Notes under the pieces: generated by a model
What the model was told of the DNA's origin: nothing
Databases searched by the model: none
The model's input: only the letters and a program-made list of their open reading frames with translations
Assembly (NCBI GenBank): GCA_029204225.1
Contig: CM055100.1
Coordinates: 17,749,650 to 17,809,649 of the forward strand
Reading direction: 5' to 3'
DNA from: Diphasiastrum complanatum
Lineage: Eukaryota > Streptophyta > Lycopodiopsida > Lycopodiales > Lycopodiaceae
Length of the DNA: 60,000 bases
Translations under genes and position numbers: made by a program
Shown here: in pieces, positions 50,893 through 60,000 of the stretch
Position numbering within the stretch: the stretch's first letter is position 1
Layout of the letters: each line of letters starts with the position of its first letter

Positions 50893-51839
50893 GACAGGGA
50901 CTATGAGGGAGGTAAGTTGTACCTTCATCAGTTCAAATATACTAGATATATAAGTTGTACCTTCATCAGTCCAGATATACCAGATATATAAGTTGTAGCT
51001 GATGAAGGTAAGTTGTACCTTCATCAATCTAGATATACCCAAAAAATCCTAGAGGATTTTGGGATGCTGAGTTGCAAAGGAGCAAATACTCCAATGCTTG
51101 CAGGAACAGTCCTAATGAATGAAGACTATTCGAAGACTGAAGAAGAAAGAGAATTGATGTAGCTTACACCATACAAGAAGCTGATCAGATCGCTAATGTA
51201 CCTTGCAGATAACACACGTCTTGACATTGCTTATGCTGTGTTCAGGATGTGCCAATTCTGTACAAATCCAGGCTCAAGTCATTGGAAGATTGCAAAACAG
51301 ATTTTGCAATACCTTCAGTTAACGAAGGATTTTGGTTTGTGTTATTCTCGTGATGCAGGGTTCCAAATGCTTTCCTACAGTGATGCTAGCTGGGCATCTC
51401 TCAAGGATGACTGCAAAAGTGTCTCAGGAGGATGCACCATCGCGTCAAGAGCAACAATTCTCTGGGTCAGCAAGAAGCAGGCCATTGTGGCTCAGTCATC
51501 TTGCGAAGCAGAGTACGTTGCAGCAGCAAAGATGGCTAATGAAATCGTTTGGCTCAAACAGTTCCTTGACGAACTGGGCAAAACAAAGAATGAGCCTCTG
51601 ATTTTGCAGATGGGTAATACATCTGCAATACATCTGACAAAGGATTCTGTGTTTCACTCAAGGACGAAACACATCGCAATCAAGTATCACTTGATAAGGG
51701 ATCTGATCGAGAAGAAGATCCTGCAGACTATTTTCATTGGAACAAAGGAGTGGTGGCTGACATTTTCACAAAGGCCTTAGACAAAGGTCCGTTCGAGAAA
51801 CAGAGGAGCAGTCTTGGAGTCATCAAGCTACCACGCTTT
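50893..51839 (+). pseudogene. Copia RT C-terminus and RNase H relic
   Basis: The frame re-enters RT at RDYEGGKLYLHQ, after the YVDD motif, so the polymerase active site is gone. A local triplication at 50911-51043 repeats AAGTTGTACCTTCATCA. RNase H at 51196-51780 keeps SYSDASWAS, SCEAEYVAAAK and a changed third site (MGNTSAIHL, Gly for Asp). The segment ends at the polypurine tract GAGAGGAAGC (51840-51849). Confidence 0.9.
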
Positions 51840-51849
51840 GAGAGGAAGC

Positions 51850-52823
51850 TGAAGAAACAAAACGTTTCTAGTACCAAAGCTTTGCTAGCTTTCACTCTCA
51901 GTCTGACGAAAAGACATGAAGCGAAAAAGTTCGCGAACACCCTAACGAAAAGAAGCGAACGTGAAAAGTTCGCGAAAGAAAAATTTTCGTGATACAGCAG
52001 GAGAAAGTCAGATGACGCGAAAGTCAAACAGCTCAAAGCGACACGAAAACCTTTGCGACACTTTTCGACCTTCACGCTCCAAAGGATCAGGAAGATCATG
52101 CAAGTACCATGAAGTACAAAAACCCTGATCTGATATGATGACATCAGCGGAAGAGTGTTAGGACATGCCTAACCCACCTCTCTTGTAATCCGTGATTAGT
52201 TATAGATTGTTTAGTCTATTGAATGTATAAGATACATACAGTAGCAGATAGAAATATACAGACTACTAAATAGAAGTCCGCTTGTGAGCGAGACACGTTT
52301 TGTAAGCAAGATCCATAGAGATCCAAGAAGTCCGCTAGTAAGCGAGACATTACTCGTGGGAGAACACCGCTTCTCTCACGCCAATGCGCTGTGTGGGTCT
52401 ATCATACAGTGCTTGAAATCAAGAGAATCAATAGGTGATACTGTAGCTATTACATACATATCACTCTTAATTTTGTCTGATCTTGAATGAATTATTGTCT
52501 GCAATCGCTTGTGTATCTCATTCACTTATTTTATCAATTTCGCACATTGGTTTAGTTTTTGTTGAACACTGTATTAATCTGAAACGTAGATCAACAGTGT
52601 CTGTCTACATTCTAGAGGATTGTAGGAATGATATAGCCGGCAGTGCCCAACAATCAAATATGAAATCCATCCGAATTGTTTTTCGTTCGCGATTGATTTC
52701 TTTACGCTTCGGCAATGTCAATATTAGAGCTCGTTCAAGTTTTGTTTCGTTTCGCTTCATTTCGTCCAGTTTCGCTTCGTTTCGTTATAGAGCCTGATTG
52801 ATAGTTCCACATTTTTTGCATCA
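51850..52823 (+). repeat. 3' LTR of second copia element
   Basis: 974 bp. Compared with the 5' LTR it lacks one 36-bp U3 repeat unit and about 20 bp holding the TATA-like element, and it has a longer TTTCG/TTTCGC run near its end. Followed by the AATGT target duplication. Confidence 0.95.
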
Positions 52824-52828
52824 AATGT

Positions 52829-53680
52829 GCATTCTCCATCACTCATTTCATACGTGTATTTTAATTTTGTCATATGCCTACCTGTGCATGGAACTTGAAT
52901 CAAAGTTCAATAATTAAGATTCGAAAAGAAAATGCCAACAACCACTCCAAATTTTCGAGACAATTGGCATCTAATCATAGCCAATGACATCTCTAATTTC
53001 AAATAGTTTTACTTTCATACATTTTAACCAGAACATCATCATTATGGCGAGGCATTTATGGTATAATATTGTTCTTGGACGTGCCAAGCTCATTTGGCCA
53101 AAATGGCTCTTGGTTTTTTTTTTAAGTGGGTGAGCATGTAGGATGACCTTCCCTTAGATATGGCATCCCCACAATTGAGAACTACTTGAGGTGACATATC
53201 ATAGCACCAAACATGGGAGATTGTTTCAAAAGAAACCTTACACATACGTTTGGCTCAAGTAATCTGGCCATGTGAGGTCATAGAATAAAGCCCTAGTGGG
53301 CAAGCCCGAACTCAAAGCATGCTACACCACCAGGCTACCTCTTGTTTGTACATACATTCATTCTCAACCTACATGCTATCTCACATAATAGTCGTCGCTT
53401 CTACACCATCACATGTATCCAACGCAAAATTAACACCAATACATTCTTATCACCTCATTCGTCCAACATGGTGTCAGACACTCTAGTTTCTATCCAAGTC
53501 TTGCATTAACTCGGCACCTGTTTGATGAAACATCAATTTTATGAGGGCAATGTTTTACTATGGCTAGCTCAGTGCCATGGAGGAAAGATGGAGTTGTTAA
53601 GAAGTGGGACGTGACCCAGTGAGTAAGGGCCGCCCCTCCCTCCAAGGCTTTTTGTGTCTCGATGCTTCTAGACTTTTCTA
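52829..53680. other. Intergenic DNA upstream of CPN20 gene
   Basis: Separates the copia element from the CPN20 5' UTR. I see no coding frame. It should hold the distal promoter. Confidence 0.4.
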
Positions 53681-53691
53681 GGGTTTTGTCA

Positions 53692-53717
53692 CTCTCTCTC
53701 TCTCTCTCTCTCTCTTC
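53692..53717 (+). promoter_or_regulatory. CT-rich tract in CPN20 leader
   Basis: About 12 CT units ending 75 bp before the ATG, followed by more pyrimidine-rich sequence. Plant core promoters and leaders often carry such pyrimidine patches. No TATA box is obvious upstream, which would fit a TATA-less housekeeping promoter; that is inference. Confidence 0.45.
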
Positions 53718-53790
53718 TCCTTGTTCGCTTCTCTATCGTTCTTCCTCGTTTTGGAGATAGCTGGCTCGCTCGCTCGATCCATCCGTCACC

Positions 53791-56700
53791 ATGGCGCTCG
53801 CAGCATTGGCATCCACCTCGTCGGCCATCTCTGCCTCCTCCTTGACCTCTCCCTCGGTTGCTCGTCCCTTGTCGGGAGCATCCCGACTGCAAGCTGCATC
53901 ATTCCTCAAGTCTGAGAATCTACAGGTACTGCTGGTGGATGATTTTTGTTAAATGTTTCTTAAATCGTATTTAGAGCTTTTCTTTTTAATTGAATGTTGT
54001 TCATACCAGCCTTCGGCTTGATGGAATGCTTGGTTGCTTTCTTTGCAGCGTTCAGTACTCGCTATTGTTTTGTTTTTTTTTTTCTGAATGCAGATCTTTT
54101 TATTTTGCGATATCTTCTTTCTTAGTCGAATATATCGTATAATTGTACGAGTGTAAGGTTTTTAAAGTCGTGCTTCTATTGCCATACCTCTTCCTACGCT
54201 CGAGCTGCAGTTATACTCGCTTTTGCAGCAGCATTATAAAGCGTGTATATGTTTGTTCTCCTCTTCCCTTGAAGCTCCTTTTCCAACGTTTTTTTTCTGA
54301 AAAAGGAAATGTCCTTTGAATATGTAAGTCCCATCACTCCTGTCTATACATAGGGCTTATCCGTGCACGTTTTCCTGGAATAACTGGTCAATGCATCACT
54401 AAGAGCTGTGTTTCTTCAGAGCTGGTAAGTCGTGGCCTGTTCTCCTCAAGATTAGGTGGAAATAGAGTTCGGGAACCTCATTATCCAATGCAATATTCTG
54501 GCCTGATTATTCCCTTGCAATTGGACTGGTTGTAATTATGTTGCCCTGAAAACGTGGAGCATGGGATCTGAAAATAAGGAAACCTCTTGGATGGAATTCT
54601 TTGACCTCTCTCCTGATGTAATTGTTGGGCAAGGTTTTCTCGAGACATTATAAGCTTGATAATGTGCGTTAGGAGGTGTGTTATGAAATTTGCAGTTCGA
54701 GAAGAGAACATGGCTATTAACTCCCATATAAGTTCCATAATATGGCTCTAAACTCCCATTATCTAGTTCTTAAAAGTTCAGACTTGGGAGATAAGTGTGG
54801 TAACACGTGTGCTGATGCTCTCTTATATGCCGAATATTGTCTGCATCTTCAATAAGCCTTGAGTTTCTTTCATCTTGATGGTATTTAGTTAGCAAATAGG
54901 TTTCAGATTTTTGATTTTATCTGTTTCTAGTGATTGGTTTATCAGTATCAATGGCCTCAGGTTGGATAAGTTTTGACTGAGCGCAGGCCTTCAGATCGTT
55001 TACAACTTGGAGCGGCTTTCATCCAAACTTTGTTATCTTCAGTAGAACAAAAGTTTCAAAGAAGGGAGGAACAGACCCTCTATTGTTTAGAAACTGTGTC
55101 CGAGCAGCTGCTGTTGCTGCACCAACTACAGTTAAGCTCTTGCATCTTGTTTTGTATTTGAGCAGCTTAATTTCTTACCTTTGGTTGTATTTGCTTTTAT
55201 CATATGCCATGGTCTGTTTAGTCTCTGTGATAATTTTGCATTCATCACTTACATGTATTATTCTACCAAAACTTTCAATAATGATTGAGTGCTCACTTTT
55301 AGAGCTTTGTCTGGTTCCATGATTCAGTTTGAAGTTCTTGTGGAAGTGTGCAGATCTGTTGAAAACAAGAAGTGTTCATTTTCTTGAAAGAAACAAGAAG
55401 ATAGTTGCCGTGAAGTAAATTTATCTTATAAAAAGTGCTGAACATGTGATGTTCTTGGTTGTAGTGGAAAAAAAAAACTACCATGTGGATGTAGTGCATG
55501 TTTGGGGTAAATGAAGCTTGAAAGTTTAATCAAAGTAGTTTCATTGTCCGTAAAAACTGGAATGAGTTTCTTGCAGTTGTCGTGATCTTTTGTCATTAGT
55601 TCTTGGAATTCTCATTGACAAGTCAAAGTAAGTTAGAAACTTCGGCATGGTAGCAAAGCATAGCACATAGAACAGACTTTATAGAGATTGTGTGATTGAT
55701 ATTGCAGTTTAAAACACTTACCCCACTAGGAGATCGCGTACTCATCAAAATCCAGACAGTTGAAGAGAAGACACAAGGTGGCATCCTCTTGCCAACGACT
55801 GCACAGACTAAGCCTCAAAGCGGGGAAGTAGTCGCAGTTGGTGAGGGGAAGAAAATTGGAGACAAACAACTAAACCCGAGTGTGACGGTAATTGTTCATT
55901 TGCAAACATTTACATTTCTTTCTGAGATCAAAATGCTGTGAGTTTATGAAATTTGATGGAGTTTCTTTGTGGCATTTTGATAAAATAGTATGCAAGAAAA
56001 CTTATGGTATTTTGCTTTAAAATATTTTGTTACTATGCTGGAAATTTTTTTGTCACTATGTTATAAGCTCTATTGCGAATTTGCCAAGTTTAAAGTTGAA
56101 CTCCAATCGGTTGCCATTCATAAAGTGTAAGCGTGGTATGATTCTCTTTTACGATCAGGCAGCAAATCAAAGTTCAGCATAGTCCGTAGCATAGTTGCAG
56201 CGAATCGCGATTCGCTGGGACTGCGATTCGCGGGTCGCGATTCTGCAAATCGCGATTCGCGACCCAGAATCGCAAAAAAAAAAAAAAATTTTTTTTTTTT
56301 GGAAAAATAGCTTATTGCTGAAATTTTTTTAGGGGATCAATGGTCAAACCAGCGTTTTGCCTCTCATAAGTGCAGTAGATGAGGCACAAACAGATCTTAT
56401 TTTCAGTAGCTATCCGGTTGTCATTTGCTCTGGTTTTCAGTAAATGTTAATGCTACAGTTTGGACTATCAACTGTATGGATGATGATCACTTTTGCAATT
56501 GGTTCACTGGAGATGTGAGTGCAATGTACATACAGTTGGGGGCATAAATATTGGGCCCTTCTCGGCGCGCATTTGGACCCCATTTTTATTTAAGGGGGGC
56601 GGTGGCATTTTTATCTACAATGTCTATATAGCAAGAAGCTCTAGGGGGTTCGGGGGACAGTAGCCCCCCGGGAAACGGGGGGTTCGGGGGGCGGTAGCCC

Positions 56701-58846
56701 CCTGGTGGGGGGTTTGGGGGGCAACGCCCCCCAACGGCGGGGTCCGGGGGCTGCCGGTAGACCCCGGCCCCGACGGTAAGGCCTCTTCATGATTTGGCCT
56801 TCCAACTCCCCGAGTGAAAATACACTTTTTGGTGTTTCGCACCCGAAACAGTCGGCAAACTACACAATCATAATCCCCTCGATCAGAGCTTTCATCTGAT
56901 ACCCATATTGCCTTAAAAAATCTCAAAAAAAAAACAAAAACAAAAATCGATTCTACACGATTCTGGGAAAATCCCGAATTGCGAATCGGAATCGCGATTC
57001 TGATCGCGATTCTGAATCGCGATTCGGGAATCGCGCTGCAACTATGGTCCGTAGTAGCTTGTACACATAGGTAGCTGCAACAAAGAGGCATTTTTTTCAG
57101 AGCATTTTCAGAATCATCTATGCTCAACTAAGAATATGTGAACTAAGTGTCAAAGAATGAAAGATAGACTCTTATAGTTCTTCTTCTTGAAATAGACTAT
57201 ATTTGCAATAATTGCAAGTCTCGTTTGTTTTTTATACGAATATTTTAACAATATTTTATACGAGTATTCTGGCAAGGCCTCCAGAGCAGGCTACTCCAAT
57301 AATGCAGATTTCATGTCAATGGAACAATTCCAGCAGATCCACATAGAAACCCTCTTATTTTAGTTTAGCTCCTTTTTTTATTGCTTAATCATTTCACTAA
57401 AATGGAAGGAAAACATTTGAATAGCAAGGGGTGATTCTGGTGGAAGCTCTAACTGTTTAAAGTTGAAACTAAGTCTAGTGTGAAGTTTAGGCATCAACAT
57501 TTGTGCAAGACTTATCAATGTTGAACCAAATAAAGGCAATCAGGTCTGCTAGTAGGTGAACGTATGAATAGCATTTAGTGAACTAGAGGACTAGTACATA
57601 ATTTCATAGACCAGTACATAATTTCATAAATTGATCTGCTGGTTTTTACTGGATTCGTGTGGACGTAAGTAGTTTGCAAAAAGCTTTGGGCCTCAATCCC
57701 CACTCACGTTTGGTGCGTAAGGCACAGTGCAGCAAGCAATAGTAGGCAAGCTGCCTGGGATCTGAATTAGTTACAATGTAAGTTTTTTGGCTTTGGGCCA
57801 GCTTTATGGAATCCCTAACAGCTCAGGTTTTGTCTATTCAGTCTTGCTACCATTAAGTTTTTGGCAGGGAAATGGCTTCTTTTCTTGTGTATTTTTTAAG
57901 TTATCGTAGATTGATTCTAAGATTGTCTCATGGTGGATGTTTTGAAAGCTCGTTGTTTTGATAAATTTTTGGCTGCATGATATGTTGTTATTACAGATTG
58001 GCGATACGATTGTATACTCAAAATATGCTGGAACTGAATTGCAATTCAATGGCGCTGATCATCTTTTGCTAAAAGAAGATGACATTGCTGGGCTTCTTTC
58101 TGGTGATGACATCAAAGATTTGAAGCCAATCAATGAGAGGGTTCTTATCAAAGTGAGCATGATATCTTTTTTCAGATCCTGCAGATTTTCCCTTAAGGCT
58201 GTCAATCATGAGCTAGGTGACTCTGTACTGTAAAGTCTGTGTGTGAGCTCCTCATACATGCTGGTTTGGTCATGTGACCAACTTTCTTCTCAAAGATTGG
58301 TGTTAAATGTTGCTTTTGATGGTAGACATTGAGGAAATCTGGTTTCTGTTTAAATTCTTTTGTGAATTCAAGTGTGAGAAGGCATTTAGTGACCCAATTT
58401 TAAAACACAAACAAGCATCTCACATGTGTTCTGATAATCTCTAGCTATCTTCTCATGCATCAGGTTGCTGAAGCCGAGGGAAAATCTGCAGGAGGTGTGT
58501 TGCTCACCGAAACAGCTAAAGAGAAACCCGTGATTGGGACGGTATGTGTACATTACTGGTCCATTTCTTCCCCACCATAGACTTGACTGTTAGTTTTCTC
58601 TGCATGGAACTTTGAGGTTCTATGTACACCTGTTTTAACATATTTGGGTTCAACAATTGTTGAAAACTGCAGGTAGTCGCTGTTGGATCTGGAACGTATG
58701 GTGAAGATGGTGAAAAGAAGCCTTTGTCCGTTGAAGCTGGCAATACAGTCCTATACTCGAAGTTTGCTGGAAATGATTTCAAGGGGAAAGATGGAAGCGG
58801 GTATATTGTATTGCGAGCTTCCGATATCTTGGCAGTTTTGTCATGA
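53791..58846 (+). CDS. CPN20: Chloroplast co-chaperonin CPN20/CPN21, two GroES domains, six exons
   Basis: Partner of the chloroplast Cpn60 chaperonin in folding stromal proteins such as Rubisco. Exons 53791-53925, 54987-55130, 55708-55887, 57997-58152, 58464-58541 and 58673-58846 join at phase 0 throughout, giving 288 residues. ATG sits in a good context (CACCATGGC). Residues 1 to about 85 are Ser/Ala/Arg-rich, typical of a chloroplast transit peptide, with likely cleavage near VRAAAVAAP. GroES domain 1 starts at PLGDRVLIK (99-107) with mobile loop [11 protein letters not shown]. Domain 2 starts at PINERVLIK with loop GKSAGGVLL and ends in DILAVLS. It is about 35 residues longer than the roughly 253 of Arabidopsis, through the transit peptide; exon 2 supplies 48 residues of N-terminal sequence. 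Introns are GT-AG, the second donor being ACA|GTTAAG. No stops; looks functional. Confidence 0.96.
53926..54986 (+). other. First intron of CPN20 gene
   Basis: GTACTGC to GCGCAG, 1061 bp, T-rich near its start. Nothing else recognised in it. Confidence 0.85.
56190..57046. mobile_element. Non-autonomous hAT-like element in CPN20 intron 3
   Basis: 857 bp with perfect 13-bp terminal inverted repeats (CATAGTTGCAGCG ... CGCTGCAACTATG), flanked by the exact 8-bp duplication GTCCGTAG (56182-56189 and 57047-57054). An 8-bp duplication with short TIRs is the mark of hAT elements. Both ends carry clustered copies of the palindromic word AATCGCGATT, as expected of subterminal transposase-binding repeats. 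The core (56560-56780) is a GC-rich array. No transposase frame is present: the long minus-strand ORF is Pro/Gly-rich translation of the array. It lies wholly inside an intron, so the host gene is probably unharmed. Confidence 0.9.
56560..56780. repeat. GC-rich array of G5-7 / C5-6 hairpin units in hAT-like element
   Basis: Four to five degenerate units of about 30-50 bp, each with a G run (GGGGGGTTCGGGGG), a short spacer and a C run (GTAGCCCCC or CAACGCCCCCC). Each unit can fold on itself, and the G runs could form a quadruplex. Base composition is sharply unlike the AT-rich surroundings. Confidence 0.85.
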
Positions 58847-60000
58847 ACCACTGTTTCCATCTTTTTCATCTTGTAGTCTTGTTGAAGTTTTCTTATGGGA
58901 ACAACTTCATATGATTTCAACAAATTGAGGCTAATTCCCATTCTTGAGGTTGCACAGTTTTGCTCTTCATCGTGTCAGCTTTGGTATGTTATATTCGTGT
59001 GAGTTACCCATGGCATGGTTCTCTATACTGCAGGCATGCATCATATTTAACTGAAAACAGAAATACATTTGGCAAATGCTGAAGAGTCCGCATGTCGAAG
59101 AGGTGGGCTGTAAGCTTAGGCTATAAAGTTTCCTGGTAAAACGTATTTGTACTAGATGAGAGGAGTTGAATTGTAGTTGTTGAGGTCGTAAAGTACATGT
59201 ACTTGATTACTATTTTGTTTTACCATGAAGGCCCTGATCGTTTGTCCAATTGAGCCTGTTCTATTTGCTTCGTATTGTTTTCATGTTCTGTGTGTGCCTC
59301 TAATGTTTTGGAGAAAAATCTAGAACCAGTTTTTTTTTTTATGGGTGACCTGTAGAAAAATTGTATCTTGACTTTGGGACTTTTTATCTGCACATTCATA
59401 GCTGCATAATACCGATTTACATCAAAGTTTGTTCTTTGAACAATGAGCTGATTTTGCCTACTAACTTTCCATGCAACCTATCATCAAAGGCTTGAGATAG
59501 AATAACTGCTCGCAACATCTACAAGTTATGGGCAGTTATGTGGTTTTTATAGCTTGTATCATTGCAAAAACTGCACTTGCATGGTTGAATTTTGAAAAAG
59601 CTCTGACAAGGGCAGAAGTTCCCATGGAAACTCTTGAAGGTAAGAAATCCTTCTGCATTTAAACTTCTGACCTACCAGGCTGTAGTTCCTATGCAACCAC
59701 ACAAAGCAGATTGGTGAGGCTATGTTTCCACGGATTGCTTTGAATTCACCATTCATATTTGTTGGATAAATATGCCAAACCATGGGCAATGACTAGTTGC
59801 TAGTTGGGTATTACTAGTTGCATGTGCTTGTCGATGACGGGCAATGGGTGGCCGGCCGACGATCTAGCTAGTGGCTTGTGGTCGAGATGTGTGGATGATG
59901 CTCAGAGCGGGCGATTGAGGATTGAAAGCGAACATAATTAGATGCGACCAAAATTTTGTCGGCCAGTCATTTGGGGGGTGATGTTTTGGATGGTTTCGAC
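58847..60000. other. CPN20 3' UTR and downstream DNA
   Basis: The stop is followed by T-rich 3' UTR. Beyond about 59300 I see no gene or element, and the final 200 bp (somewhat GC-richer) are not recognisable. Confidence 0.45.

Larger units (their letters stand above)
48220..52823 (+). mobile_element. Ty1/copia LTR retrotransposon, deleted, TSD AATGT
   Basis: A 4.6-kb element flanked by AATGT (48215-48219 and 52824-52828). LTRs start TGAAGAAAC and end GCATCA. It has primer site, gag, protease, the start of integrase, the end of RT, and RNase H. The integrase core and the RT up to past YVDD are missing; the remaining ends are fused near 50893. Gag and RNase H are close to those of the element at 21064, but U5 and the repeat part of the LTR differ, so they are sister subfamilies. 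Several stops in gag and protease. Non-autonomous and dead. Confidence 0.95.

Noticed and set aside
56624-57127. Minus-strand 167-codon ORF rich in Pro, Gly and Thr
   Set aside because: It reads through the GC-rich array and the TIR of the hAT-like element; composition and repeats explain it, and no transposase motif is present.

Overview
This is nuclear DNA of a land plant. It holds intron-rich genes with plant GT-AG splice sites, a plant-type GH5 endo-beta-mannanase, a chloroplast double-GroES co-chaperonin, degenerate Ty1/copia retrotransposons with plant-type tRNA-Met primer sites, a hAT-like element and long (GA)n/(CT)n microsatellites. The sequence does not fix the lineage. The large introns, heavy GA tracts and a Penelope-type reverse-transcriptase relic would suit a fern, another early-diverging vascular plant or a gymnosperm, but that is a guess. 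No tRNA, rRNA or CRISPR locus was seen.

Three conserved genes lie on the + strand. (1) 1004-6669: the 3' part (four exons) of a secreted mannan endo-1,4-beta-mannosidase. Its 5' exons lie outside the window and one intron appears to use a GC donor. (2) 38509-45066: an eight-exon gene, reconstructed here with all phases agreeing, for a 403-residue tail-anchored P-loop GTPase-like protein resembling the animal IFI44 family. (3) 53791-58846: a complete six-exon CPN20/CPN21 gene (288 residues), with an 857-bp hAT-like element in its third intron. A fourth, unrecognised ORF (18348-19172, - strand) encodes a protein with an internal repeat and a basic NLS-like stretch.

Most of the rest is mobile-element debris. 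At 9585-13700 (- strand) a truncated copia 3' end lies beside a decayed retroelement whose reverse transcriptase carries GIPMG and YIDD motifs. 14214-14518 keeps a SET-domain C-terminus. 21064-26256 and 48220-52823 are two related copia elements with full LTR pairs and 5-bp target-site duplications (CCAAC and AATGT). Both are internally deleted (integrase in the first; integrase core plus most of RT in the second) and riddled with stops. Around them are a related LTR-like fragment (29576-30420), an inverted repeat with arms of about 0.8 kb (30798-32975), an older copia pol relic (33864-35670), gag scraps (28590-29228 and 47031-47330), and many tandem duplications of 41-377 bp.

The three conserved genes are independent housekeeping or cell-wall functions. 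Nothing suggests that they form a pathway or cluster. The most unusual items are the Penelope-type RT relic, the IFI44-like tail-anchored GTPase with an in-frame stop and open continuation at one splice site, the copia Gag with two zinc knuckles, and the hAT-like element with palindromic subterminal repeats and a GC-rich core.
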